This document shows, piece after piece, positions 21,476 through 29,595 of a stretch of 39,434 bases of DNA. Below the pieces are notes generated by a model that worked only from the letters and a program-made list of their open reading frames with translations, was not told where the DNA came from and did not search any database. Made by a program: the position numbers and the translations under genes. Each line of letters begins with the position of its first letter. Position 1 is the stretch's first letter. Source of the DNA: JAZNOL01 sp045580815 (lineage in GTDB: Bacteria > Bacillota > Clostridia > RUG12999); assembly GCA_045580815.1 (NCBI GenBank), contig JAZNOL010000090.1, positions 1 through 39,434 on the forward strand. Reading direction: 5' to 3'.

Positions 21476-23842
21476 ATGGCAGCTAAGAAAAAATCAAAAA
21501 GAAAAGTAAAAGCATCACCAAAACGCAGTGCATTTAAAGCTATAGGTGTTTCGCTTTTGATAATAGGAATTTGTGCGAGCTTTTACTTTGTGTCGGTTGT
21601 GTCACAACTTGTTGTTGAAGCGTATGGTTTTGATATTACAAAATACAAGCTTGATATAGCATCAACGGTTTATGCTCAGGACGAAGACGGGCAATGGACA
21701 GAGTACGAGCAGCTTTACAGCGATCAGCGTCGTATATGGATTTCAATAGATGATATACCGCAATATATACCAAATGCGGCAATTGCCATTGAAGACGAAC
21801 GTTTTGAGTCTCATCACGGTGTTGATATGAAACGAACACTTGGTGCAACGCTTGGGTTTATGACAGGTAATGCAAAATACGGCGGCAGCACAATAACTCA
21901 GCAGCTTATTAAGAACATAACCGATGACTGGGATGATACATGGCAGCGTAAGCTAAAAGAAATTTTGCGTGCTTTGGTGCTTGAAACCCAGATGAGTAAA
22001 CGCGAAATTTTGGAATATTATCTTAATTTTGTGTATTTTGGTAATGGTTGCAACGGTATAGAGATGGCGGCACAAACCTATTTTGACAAATCGGCGGCAG
22101 ACCTTACACTTGCCGAAGCTGCGTCTATTATCGGTATAACAAACGCACCGACGTATTATGACCCATATAATAATCCTCAAAATAACAAAAAACGTCAGGA
22201 AACAATTCTTGATAAAATGCTTGAACTCGGATATATAGACCAGGTAACTCACGACGAAGCGGTAGCTGAAGAAATTGTTTTTACGGAAACTGAGGCAAAA
22301 TATCTTGGCGTCAATTCGTATTTTACCGAAATGATGGCGAAAGAGATTGCACATGATTTGGCAGAAAAAGAAAAAATAACCATTGAAAGTGCAACAGATA
22401 TGGTTTATACCGGTGGTCTCACAATATATTCAACAGTTGATGTCAAAGTGCAAAAATCAATGGAAAAATGGTTTGCAAGCGGAGATCAACGGTTGTTCCC
22501 GACACTTTCGGGAGACGAGCAGCCTCAGGCAGCAATGGTAGTTATTTCTGCCGAAGACGGGTCTCTGGCGGGTGTTGTCGGAGGCGTGGGTGAAAAAAAT
22601 GCAAGCTTTGTGCTTAATCGTGCAGCAGACCGTGTGCGTCAGCCGGGTTCATCAATCAAACCGCTTTCTGCATATGGACCGGCGGTTGAGCTTGGAGTTT
22701 TAAAACCGGCTTCTATTATTTTAGATGAGCCTTTTGAATATAACGGCTGGAAACCCAAAAACTGGTACAAAGGGTATAAAGGCAATGTAACAATGCGTGA
22801 GGCTGTTGTGCAGTCCATGAATATTCCAGCAATAAAAACGGTTCAGCAGATTTCTACAGAAACATCGTATGATTTTCTTAAAAACAAATTCATGCTTGAT
22901 ACTCTTGTAGAGGATGACAAAAACCTTGCGCCGCTGGCACTTGGTGGTTTAACAGACGGCGTAAGTGTTCTGGATATGACTGCGGCTTATGGTGTGTATG
23001 CTAATGGCGGTATATATACCGAACCGTACACTTATACAAAAGTTCTTGACAAAAACGGAAATGTTTTGCTTGAAAAAGAAGTTAAAAAGCACCGTGTTGT
23101 AAGTGAAAAAACAGCTCACACCATGACAAATGTGCTTATTTCTTCGGCAGAAGGCTCACTTGGTATATCAGCGAGACTTCCCAATATGCAATCGGCAGGA
23201 AAAACCGGTACAACAAACGGTATAATCAACGGCAGAAGTGTCGATGTGGATCGTTGGTACATGGGATACACACCGTACTATGTGGGCGGTGTATGGTACG
23301 GTTACGATTATCCGAAAGAAGTTCCGTACGGAGCAACCAGAGTAACAAGCCACAAAATATGGCAGGCGGTTATGACAGATGCTCATGAGGGTATGGCTTA
23401 TAAAAAATTTGACACATCGCTTTATGTTGCAGAACCGGAAGTAATCCCGCAGGAAACAGTGGATGTTTGTAAAATTTCCGGTCTTTTGGCAATAGACGGG
23501 TGTCCGGTAGAAAAAGTTCCCGTACCTAAGGACCAGGAAAACAGCGGTGAGGAAAATGTGACAATTCCTACTGAGAGCTGTGCAGGCGGTCATACAATAG
23601 AAGAAATTGAATCAGCAAACAGTCCTGAACTGGAGGAACCGGATGAATCCGAGGGAACGGATGTTTCGGGAGAAAATGCAGGTGAAGCACCGGATGTTCC
23701 GGGAATCGGGGAAACAACCGGACAGGAAGGAACCGGCGATGAAAATACCGGCAATTCGACCGGAACAGACGGAGAATCCTCCGGCGGAGGAGAAACATCG
23801 GATCAGGGAACAATTAATTCCGGTGCACCGGTAATTGAATAA
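21476..23842 (+). CDS. Class A penicillin-binding protein (PBP1A type)
   Basis: 788 residues. Basic N-terminus, one membrane helix (about 20-45), then a GT51 transglycosylase (about 85-265; catalytic Glu106 in AIEDERFESHHG, KYGGSTITQQLIKN, REILEYYLNFVYFG) and a transpeptidase (about 345-650; SSIK at 392-395, SMN at 447-449, KTGT at 576-579). It polymerises and crosslinks peptidoglycan. The tail from about residue 700 is acidic and Gly/Glu/Pro/Thr-rich low complexity, as in many Clostridial PBPs. GAGGAGG precedes the ATG. All active-site motifs are intact. Confidence 0.95.
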   Translation: MAAKKKSKRKVKASPKRSAFKAIGVSLLIIGICASFYFVSVVSQLVVEAYGFDITKYKLDIASTVYAQDEDGQWTEYEQLYSDQRRIWISIDDIPQYIPNAAIAIEDERFESHHGVDMKRTLGATLGFMTGNAKYGGSTITQQLIKNITDDWDDTWQRKLKEILRALVLETQMSKREILEYYLNFVYFGNGCNGIEMAAQTYFDKSAADLTLAEAASIIGITNAPTYYDPYNNPQNNKKRQETILDKMLELGYIDQVTHDEAVAEEIVFTETEAKYLGVNSYFTEMMAKEIAHDLAEKEKITIESATDMVYTGGLTIYSTVDVKVQKSMEKWFASGDQRLFPTLSGDEQPQAAMVVISAEDGSLAGVVGGVGEKNASFVLNRAADRVRQPGSSIKPLSAYGPAVELGVLKPASIILDEPFEYNGWKPKNWYKGYKGNVTMREAVVQSMNIPAIKTVQQISTETSYDFLKNKFMLDTLVEDDKNLAPLALGGLTDGVSVLDMTAAYGVYANGGIYTEPYTYTKVLDKNGNVLLEKEVKKHRVVSEKTAHTMTNVLISSAEGSLGISARLPNMQSAGKTGTTNGIINGRSVDVDRWYMGYTPYYVGGVWYGYDYPKEVPYGATRVTSHKIWQAVMTDAHEGMAYKKFDTSLYVAEPEVIPQETVDVCKISGLLAIDGCPVEKVPVPKDQENSGEENVTIPTESCAGGHTIEEIESANSPELEEPDESEGTDVSGENAGEAPDVPGIGETTGQEGTGDENTGNSTGTDGESSGGGETSDQGTINSGAPVIE

Positions 23843-23851
23843 AAATAAAGA

Positions 23852-23875
23852 GACGGTAACGGGTTCGTTACCGTC
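23852..23875 (+). terminator. Hairpin between PBP and nfo
   Basis: 10-bp stem GACGGTAACG/CGTTACCGTC with GGTT loop. Only TT follows, so it is a weak or partial terminator; the nfo start is 24 bases further and some read-through is likely. Confidence 0.5.
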
Positions 23876-23898
23876 TTACAAAAACAGGAGAGAAAATT

Positions 23899-24732
23899 AT
23901 GCTTAAAATAGGATGTCATCTTTCGGCGTCAAAAGGCTATCTTGCAATGGGCAAGCAATGTGTTGCGATAGGTGCAAACACATTTCAGTTTTTTACACGC
24001 AATCCACGTGGAGGCAGCGCAAAAAAACTTGACGAAGAAGATGTAAAAAAGTATCTTGAATTTGCAAAAGAAAACGGTATTTCTGAAATTGTGGCGCATG
24101 CACCGTACACGCTCAATGCTTGCTCGGCGGATGAAAAAATACGTGAATTTGCAAAAAATACAATGGCGGATGATTTGGCCCGCATGCAGTTTACACCGGG
24201 CAATTTTTATAATTTTCATCCGGGAAGTCATGTGGGACAAGGCGTTGACGTTGGTATAGAGCAAATTGCAAAAATGCTTAATGAAATTTTGACCGAGGAT
24301 ATCGCAACAACTGTTCTGCTTGAAACAATGGCAGGCAAGGGGAGTGAAATCGGCGGAAAATTTGAAGAATTGCGCCGTATAATAGATATGGTTGAGCTTG
24401 ATGATAAATTGGGCGTTTGTCTTGATACATGCCACGTTTATGACGGCGGATATGATATAGTAAACAACCTTGACGGTGTACTTACAGAGTTTGATAAAGT
24501 TATCGGTCTTGAACGTCTTAAAGCAGTTCATCTTAATGACAGTCTGCATGGCTTTGAAAGTCATAAAGACCGCCATGCGAAAATAGGCGAGGGCGGAATC
24601 GGTACTGATGCAATGAAACGTATCATAAATCATTCTGCACTTAAAAATTTGCCGTTTAACCTTGAAACACCCAACGAAATTGACGGTTATGCAAAAGAGA
24701 TTGAACTGCTGAAAAAGATGTATGAAGACTGA
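23899..24732 (+). CDS. nfo: Endonuclease IV (AP endonuclease)
   Basis: 277 residues, the usual length. The metal-ligand motifs of the TIM-barrel AP endonuclease are in order: IGCHLSASKGY, VAHAPYTLN, FHPGSHVG, LETMAGKGSEIG, VCLDTCHVYDGGYD, AVHLNDS, DRHAKIGEGGIG and NLETP. It cuts 5' to abasic sites in base-excision repair, using zinc. AGGAGAG precedes the ATG. No operon partner other than possible read-through from the PBP gene. Confidence 0.97.
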   Translation: MLKIGCHLSASKGYLAMGKQCVAIGANTFQFFTRNPRGGSAKKLDEEDVKKYLEFAKENGISEIVAHAPYTLNACSADEKIREFAKNTMADDLARMQFTPGNFYNFHPGSHVGQGVDVGIEQIAKMLNEILTEDIATTVLLETMAGKGSEIGGKFEELRRIIDMVELDDKLGVCLDTCHVYDGGYDIVNNLDGVLTEFDKVIGLERLKAVHLNDSLHGFESHKDRHAKIGEGGIGTDAMKRIINHSALKNLPFNLETPNEIDGYAKEIELLKKMYED

Positions 24733-24740
24733 TTTTTAAG

Positions 24741-24778
24741 CAAATAAAAAACTGCCCATAGCGGCAGTTTTTTATTTG
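24741..24778. terminator. Strong terminator after nfo
   Basis: 16-bp perfect inverted repeat CAAATAAAAAACTGCC/GGCAGTTTTTTATTTG with a 6-base loop; T-rich on both sides. Confidence 0.9.
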
Positions 24779-24802
24779 TTAATGTGTTGTTGGAACAATT
24801 AC

Positions 24803-24831
24803 TTGACAAACTATTTAAAATATTGTAAAAT
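24803..24831 (+). promoter_or_regulatory. Promoter for the two-component operon
   Basis: TTGACA (24803-24808), 17-base spacer, TAAAAT (24826-24831). Near-consensus; likely serves the regulator, kinase and two small genes. Confidence 0.8.
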
Positions 24832-24876
24832 ATATTATATGGAGAAAATTTATTTAATAAAGTGAGGGAACATATT

Positions 24877-25551
24877 TTGGGTAAAATACGTCTTGCAATA
24901 TGCGATGATGATGTGTATCTTTGCAGATATTGGAAACTGTTTTTTGATTCGGAAGACGATTTTGAGTGTGTAGGCTGTGCAAATACAAAAAATGAATGTA
25001 TTGCACTTTGCCAGGAGGCTTTGCCGGAAGTTTTGCTTCTTGATATTCAAATGGAAACAAGCGAAACAGGTCTTGATATTATTCCCGACATACGTGCAGT
25101 TTCTCCAAACACAAAAATTATAATGATGACTGTTCATAAAGAGGATAAGTACATTTTTAAATCCTATGCACTTGGTGCAAAGGACTATATATACAAAACA
25201 ATGCCTGAGCAGGAGTGGGTTGAAATAATAAAGAATGTCCATAAAAACAACAGCTCACTTCGCCCGGAAATAGCAGAAAAAATGATGATAGAATGTCAAA
25301 AACGAAAAGAATGTGAGCAGGAGCTTCGTGAAATGTTTAAGCTGATGTCACAGCTTACAACTGTTCAGCTTGAGGTTTTGCGCATGGTTTCGGAAGGATA
25401 TTCTTATAAAGAAATTTCAAAATTGAGATATATTGAAGAATCGACGGTGCGAGTTCAGGTAAACAAAATTCTTAAAAAATTTACTGATTTTGCATCGATA
25501 AAAGTTTTGGCAGACAAGCTTAAAAGTTTGGGAGCATTTGATATTTTGTGA
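24877..25551 (+). CDS. Response regulator with LuxR/NarL-type DNA-binding domain
   Basis: 224 residues. Receiver domain: acidic pocket Asp10-Asp12, phospho-acceptor Asp56 in LLLDIQME, Thr85 in MMTVHK, Lys107 in KDYIYK. C-terminal helix-turn-helix of LuxR type (about 160-224; TTVQLEVLRMVSEGYSYKEI, ESTVRVQVNKILKKF). Start set at TTG 24877 behind GAGGGA; an in-frame GTG at 24862 overlaps that site. It controls transcription; targets unknown. Followed by the kinase gene after 18 bases. Confidence 0.88.
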   Translation: MGKIRLAICDDDVYLCRYWKLFFDSEDDFECVGCANTKNECIALCQEALPEVLLLDIQMETSETGLDIIPDIRAVSPNTKIIMMTVHKEDKYIFKSYALGAKDYIYKTMPEQEWVEIIKNVHKNNSSLRPEIAEKMMIECQKRKECEQELREMFKLMSQLTTVQLEVLRMVSEGYSYKEISKLRYIEESTVRVQVNKILKKFTDFASIKVLADKLKSLGAFDIL

Positions 25552-25569
25552 TAGACGGCGGGTGAAATT

Positions 25570-27108
25570 TTGCTGTTTTCAATTTTAATCATTTTTATAT
25601 GCGTGCTTATTTATGTTTCGTTTAACTACAAAAACCGTCTTACGCTGGTATTCTCGCTGTATATGCTGAGTATCGGCGTTTTGATGTTTTCTGTTTTGCT
25701 GTATTCTTCAAAGTTTATGAATTATCACGCAAGCTTTGAATTTGATTATTATTTGTATATGTTGGTAAATCATATGCGATGTAATGTAACAGATGTTGCA
25801 CGTATTTATAATATAGGTGCTGCATCATTGATGATTGCATCGGTTTGTGTTTCGACAATTATAAATAAAAACAGGTGGCAGGTTATTGCGCTATTGCTTG
25901 TTCCGGTAGCGTTGTTTCTTTTTATTAATGACCCACAGGTTGATTATATTGCATTTTTGAGGATTTTATCAAATCCCAACGGCGAATCAACACTTGCTAT
26001 GATAAACAGTATAAAGATGTTTTTGTCGGATATTATTCTGATGTTTTACATAATAATGCCGCTTTGTTATTTATATGTTTATTATAAACGTACACGACTT
26101 AAAATAAAAAAAATTCACGCAATAATATCGGCAATATGTATAGTGCTTATTGAGATGTTTGTAATTTTTATAATCACATCAGGTCCCATAGGAAATATGA
26201 ACAGAGATGTTGATATACTTAAATTTCCTCGGTCTTACAGCGATTGGAGCTACTCTGTCACCAGTCTTTTGGTTATGTTATTTGTATTTCTGGCGGTGTT
26301 TGTTCTTACGTGCGTATTTAAGCCTTTTGGTTCGTATGACAGTATCCGCAGAAGCATGGTTGTGAAAAACAGCAAAATGCTCAGCAAAAATTTAAAACTG
26401 CTGTTTCATGTATACAAAAATTCGTTTTTGGCAGTAAACAAGCTTGCAAAGCAGGCAGATGAATATATAGAAAAAGATATTAAAATCACTCACGAAAATC
26501 TGGATTTTATACAGAGAAAAAGTGATGAGGCAATCCTGAGCATAGGGAATATCATAGATATAATCAACGATGACAGCAGTGTTGATTTAAAACGCGAAAA
26601 AGATTCCGAAGGATTTGATATTAAAAAGTGTATTGATGCTGCTATTGCGAAGGTTCATCTGCCGGAAAATCTAGAACTTGTGATTATATATGACGAAAAT
26701 GAAAATAATCCGATTTTTGGAGATGTTTTTCATATAACCGAGGCGTTTGTCAATATAATACATAATGCTCTTGAAGCGATGAGTGCAAACGAGACTCCGC
26801 GTCTTGAAATCATTATAGACGGAGAAGATGAATGGGTAAGTGTGGAGTTTGCAGATAATGGTTACGGAATCAAAAAGAAAGATATGAAATATATATTTAA
26901 TCCACTATATTCCACAAAACATTCGCTAAATAATTGGGGGATAGGGCTTTCGTATGTGGAAAAGGTTGTAAAAGCTCACATGGGATATGTTTTTGTTGAA
27001 AGTCAGGAGCACCAGTATACAAAGTTTCAGTTGCTGTTTCCCAGAGCAGAGGAGAAAGTCGGCATTATTAAAAAACTGCAAAAATTTTTGGATTTGAGGC
27101 GAGCGTAA
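25570..27108 (+). CDS. Multi-pass membrane histidine kinase
   Basis: 512 residues. About seven hydrophobic segments fill residues 1-250, with no recognised sensor family. His280 in LLFHVYKNSFLAV is the likely phospho-acceptor, followed by a coiled-coil stretch (about 290-335). The ATPase domain has an N-box with Asn399 (EAFVNIIHNALEAM), G1 at 429-433 (DNGYG) and G2 at 457-459 (GIG). The dimerisation helix is not the HisKA_3 type (DxLHD) normally paired with LuxR-type regulators; it looks more like Spo0B/LytS-like helices. TTG start at 25570, behind GGCGGGTGA. The stop overlaps the next start by one base. Confidence 0.88.
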   Translation: MLFSILIIFICVLIYVSFNYKNRLTLVFSLYMLSIGVLMFSVLLYSSKFMNYHASFEFDYYLYMLVNHMRCNVTDVARIYNIGAASLMIASVCVSTIINKNRWQVIALLLVPVALFLFINDPQVDYIAFLRILSNPNGESTLAMINSIKMFLSDIILMFYIIMPLCYLYVYYKRTRLKIKKIHAIISAICIVLIEMFVIFIITSGPIGNMNRDVDILKFPRSYSDWSYSVTSLLVMLFVFLAVFVLTCVFKPFGSYDSIRRSMVVKNSKMLSKNLKLLFHVYKNSFLAVNKLAKQADEYIEKDIKITHENLDFIQRKSDEAILSIGNIIDIINDDSSVDLKREKDSEGFDIKKCIDAAIAKVHLPENLELVIIYDENENNPIFGDVFHITEAFVNIIHNALEAMSANETPRLEIIIDGEDEWVSVEFADNGYGIKKKDMKYIFNPLYSTKHSLNNWGIGLSYVEKVVKAHMGYVFVESQEHQYTKFQLLFPRAEEKVGIIKKLQKFLDLRRA

Positions 27109-27323
27109 TGATAAAAAAAGGTATATACCGTCATTTTAAAGGCAATAAATACGAGGTTATAGGTGTGGCACTTCATAGTGAAACATTGGAAGAAATGGTC
27201 GTATATAAAGCACTTTACGGCGAAAATAAGCTATGGGTGCGACCAGCATCAATGTTTGACGAAACAGTGATTGTTGAAGGTAAAACCGTCAATAGGTTTA
27301 CGCTTGAAGAGGAAACAGAATGA
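27108..27323 (+). CDS. DUF1653 protein
   Basis: 71 residues. GIYRHFKGNKYEVIGVALHSET (residues 5-26) and LWVRPASMFDETV are the DUF1653 pattern, a small SH3-like fold of unknown role. It starts on the last base of the kinase stop and overlaps the next gene by four bases, so it belongs to the same transcript. Confidence 0.9.
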   Translation: MIKKGIYRHFKGNKYEVIGVALHSETLEEMVVYKALYGENKLWVRPASMFDETVIVEGKTVNRFTLEEETE

Positions 27324-27619
27324 TAACAGATTTTGTAAAAGAATATTTTGTGTGGTTATGCGTAGCATTTGCGGTATGGAATTTCATTGTGTTTTATATG
27401 TACGGTATTGACAAACGCCGTGCAAAACTGCAACTACATAGAATAAGTGAAAAAGCATTGCTTACATCGGCATTTTTACTTGGAGGCATCGGTGCATTTT
27501 TTGGCATGAGAACTTTCAGACACAAAACAAAACATTTGAAGTTTATATTGTTAGTGCCTGTTGCAGCGGCTTTGAGCATGGCTGCTGTTGCGTATTGCGG
27601 GTATATAATTTTCTTTTAA
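27320..27619 (+). CDS. DUF1294 membrane protein
   Basis: 99 residues with three hydrophobic segments. FYMYGIDKRRAKLQLHRISE (26-45) and LLGGIGAFFGMRTFRHKTKH (54-73) are the DUF1294 signature. Function unknown. ATGA overlap with the preceding gene; no clear terminator before the tRNA promoter. Confidence 0.9.
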   Translation: MITDFVKEYFVWLCVAFAVWNFIVFYMYGIDKRRAKLQLHRISEKALLTSAFLLGGIGAFFGMRTFRHKTKHLKFILLVPVAAALSMAAVAYCGYIIFF

Positions 27620-27636
27620 AAAAATTTCCAAATTGC

Positions 27637-27665
27637 TTGACAAATAATATATTTTGTGCTATAAT
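27637..27665 (+). promoter_or_regulatory. Consensus promoter for tRNA-Thr
   Basis: TTGACA (27637-27642), 17-base spacer, TATAAT (27660-27665). Perfect sigma-A consensus, as expected for a stable RNA. Confidence 0.92.
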
Positions 27666-27703
27666 ATCTTATGTTGCTACTGCATAGAGTAACATTCGTT
27701 TTT

Positions 27704-27779
27704 GCTGATGTGGCACAGTTGGTAGCGCAACGCCTTGGTAAGGCGTAGGTCGGCGGTTCAAATCCGCCCATCAGCTCCA
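27704..27779 (+). tRNA. tRNA-Thr (anticodon GGU)
   Basis: Acceptor GCTGATG (27704-27710) pairs with CATCAGC (27769-27775); discriminator T and encoded CCA follow. Anticodon stem ACGCC/GGCGT closes the loop TTGGTAA, with anticodon GGT. The T arm is GGCGG-TTCAAAT-CCGCC. Its own promoter is upstream and a terminator follows. Confidence 0.97.
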
Positions 27780-27814
27780 AAATCGACAAGGTTCATCAGA
27801 ATCTTGTCGATTTT
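27779..27814 (+). terminator. Terminator of tRNA-Thr
   Basis: 12-bp perfect stem AAAATCGACAAG/CTTGTCGATTTT with a 12-base loop, starting on the last base of the tRNA. Confidence 0.88.
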
Positions 27815-27863
27815 ACTTATTACAGAATGATATTTTAAAAGAACAAAAAGGAGGTAACCATAA

Positions 27864-28670
27864 ATGCTTAACGATATAACTATAGGGCAGTATCTGCCGG
27901 GAAATTCGGTTGTGCATCGTATTGATCCGCGCACAAAAATAGGCATATTGGTTTTGTTTATAGTAACGCTGTTTACTGTAAATACACCGGTAGGTTATCT
28001 GCTTTGTGCATTGTTTGTTATTGGCGTAAATAAAATAGCAGCAATTCCGTTTAGAATGGTTGTAAAAAGTGTGAAACCAATTTTAATTTTTCTTATTTTT
28101 ACCGCGGTAATTAACCTATTCATGACAAACGGAAAAGTTGTTTTCCAGTGGAAAGTAATTAAAATAACAGAAGAAGGTATTATTCTTACCGTTAAAATGA
28201 TGTTAAGGCTCATATTTTTGGTGGCAGGTACATCAGTTTTGACATATACAACATCTCCGATTGTACTGACCGATGGCATTGAAAGCTTGCTCAAGCCTTT
28301 TGAAAAAATTAAAGTTCCTGCACATGAAATAGCAATGATGATGACAATTGCATTGCGATTTATACCAACTATCATAGAAGAAACTGATAAAATAATGAAA
28401 GCCCAGTCGGCACGCGGATCGGATTTTGAATCCGGAAACATTCTTAAACGGGCAAAAGCACTTGTGCCAATTTTAGTACCATTGTTCATAAGCTCGTTCA
28501 GACGTGCGGACGATCTGGCGGTTGCAATGGAATGTCGATGCTATCGTGGAGGCGAAAACCGTACAAAATTACGTCAGCTTAAAATGACAAAAGCAGATCT
28601 TATTGCGTGGACAGTGTGTTTGTTGCTTTTTGCCTCGGCAGTTGTACTCAATTATATTAAATTATATTAA
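27864..28670 (+). CDS. ecfT: ECF transporter transmembrane protein EcfT
   Basis: 268 residues with five to six membrane segments. HRIDPRTKIGILVLFIVTLF opens the protein in the usual EcfT way; SARGSDFESG (near 181) and AMECRCYRGGENRT (near 224) are the two Arg-Gly coupling motifs that contact the EcfA ATPases. It powers vitamin uptake by several S-components, possibly including the FolT at 2275. AAGGAGG precedes the ATG. In most Firmicutes ecfA1 and ecfA2 sit immediately upstream; here the tRNA-Thr terminator is there instead, so the ATPase genes must be elsewhere. No clear promoter is visible in 27815-27863. Confidence 0.93.
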   Translation: MLNDITIGQYLPGNSVVHRIDPRTKIGILVLFIVTLFTVNTPVGYLLCALFVIGVNKIAAIPFRMVVKSVKPILIFLIFTAVINLFMTNGKVVFQWKVIKITEEGIILTVKMMLRLIFLVAGTSVLTYTTSPIVLTDGIESLLKPFEKIKVPAHEIAMMMTIALRFIPTIIEETDKIMKAQSARGSDFESGNILKRAKALVPILVPLFISSFRRADDLAVAMECRCYRGGENRTKLRQLKMTKADLIAWTVCLLLFASAVVLNYIKLY

Positions 28671-28682
28671 ACGGTGATTTAT

Positions 28683-29429
28683 ATGAACAACATTGCTATT
28701 CATATAAGCTATGACGGTACGGATTATCATGGATTTCAGCGTCAGGAAAACGGTATAACAATACAGCAAAAGGTAGAAGAAGCCATTGCGGCGGTAACAG
28801 GAGAAGACATAACAATAACTGGCTGCAGCAGAACTGATGCAGGGGTTCATGCAATGGATTATGTGTGTAATTTCAAAACAAAGTCGCGCATACCGGCAGA
28901 TAAGTTTCCCTTTGCATTAAACACAGTATTGCCGGAGAATATCCGATGTTTTAAAGGAACAGTTGTTGATGAAAATTTCCACTCAAGATTTTCGGCATTA
29001 TCAAAAATATACAGCTACAAAATTTATAATGCCACTCATGCAAATGCCGTGTTTTCAAGATACGCCTGTCATTTTCCCAGAAAACTTGATGTTTCAAAAA
29101 TGCAAATTGCCGCAAATGATTTTGTTGGTGAAAAAGATTTTTCGGCATTTATGGCAACCGGGGGACAGCAAAAAACAACGGTTAAAAACATATATTCACT
29201 TGCTGTGAATAGTGTTGGCGAATTGATAGAAATAAAAATCCACGCAAACAGCTATCTGTATAATATGGTAAGAATAATTGCCGGAACGCTTATGTACGTA
29301 GGTTGCGGGAAAATTGATTGTGGAGACATAAAAGGCATTATAGAAAGCCGCGACCGTAAAAAAGCAGGTATTACAGCACAGCCACAAGGACTTTGTCTTG
29401 AAAAAGTATTTTATAACGAAGAATTATAG
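28683..29429 (+). CDS. truA: tRNA pseudouridine(38-40) synthase TruA
   Basis: 248 residues. SYDGTDYHGFQRQ (9-21), catalytic Asp52 in SRTDAGVHAMDYV, and SYLYNMVRIIAGTLMYVG are standard TruA motifs. It modifies uridines in the anticodon stem-loop of many tRNAs. Start chosen at ATG 28683 because CGGTGA (28672-28677) is well spaced; an in-frame GTG at 28674 lies within that site. Follows ecfT by 12 bases, an order conserved in many Firmicutes. Confidence 0.95.
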   Translation: MNNIAIHISYDGTDYHGFQRQENGITIQQKVEEAIAAVTGEDITITGCSRTDAGVHAMDYVCNFKTKSRIPADKFPFALNTVLPENIRCFKGTVVDENFHSRFSALSKIYSYKIYNATHANAVFSRYACHFPRKLDVSKMQIAANDFVGEKDFSAFMATGGQQKTTVKNIYSLAVNSVGELIEIKIHANSYLYNMVRIIAGTLMYVGCGKIDCGDIKGIIESRDRKKAGITAQPQGLCLEKVFYNEEL

Positions 29430-29481
29430 GAGGCTGCTCCGAAAATATTCTAAAATACAAATCAAAAAAGGAAACATAGAT

Positions 29482-29515
29482 AAAGCAAGTCAGCCAAAAG
29501 CAGGCTTGCTTTCAA
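29482..29515 (+). terminator. Terminator after truA
   Basis: AAAGCAAG (29482-29489) pairs with CTTGCTTT (29505-29512) around an internal stem-like region, about 55 bases after truA. The T-run is short. The remainder of 29430-29550 shows nothing else. Confidence 0.55.
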
Positions 29516-29554
29516 TTTATCCATTCGCACTATTTTTCTTTCGCCTAAAAAAGA

Positions 29555-29581
29555 GGCTGCAGCAATCATATTGCTGCAGCC
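29555..29581. terminator. Terminator of the zinc-ribbon protein gene
   Basis: Perfect 12-bp stem GGCTGCAGCAAT/ATTGCTGCAGCC with CAT loop. On the minus strand CTCTTTTTT follows; on the plus strand TTGGTTTTT follows, so it probably acts both ways. Confidence 0.88.
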
Positions 29582-29595
29582 TTGGTTTTTGTCTA

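Noticed and set aside
23929..24633. Long open frame on the minus strand opposite nfo
   Set aside because: Antisense shadow of a well-supported gene; composition dominated by Cys, His, Phe and Ile with no domain and no ribosome binding site.
27815..27863. Promoter or riboswitch ahead of ecfT
   Set aside because: Only 49 bases between terminator and start; no -35/-10 pair or pairing found.
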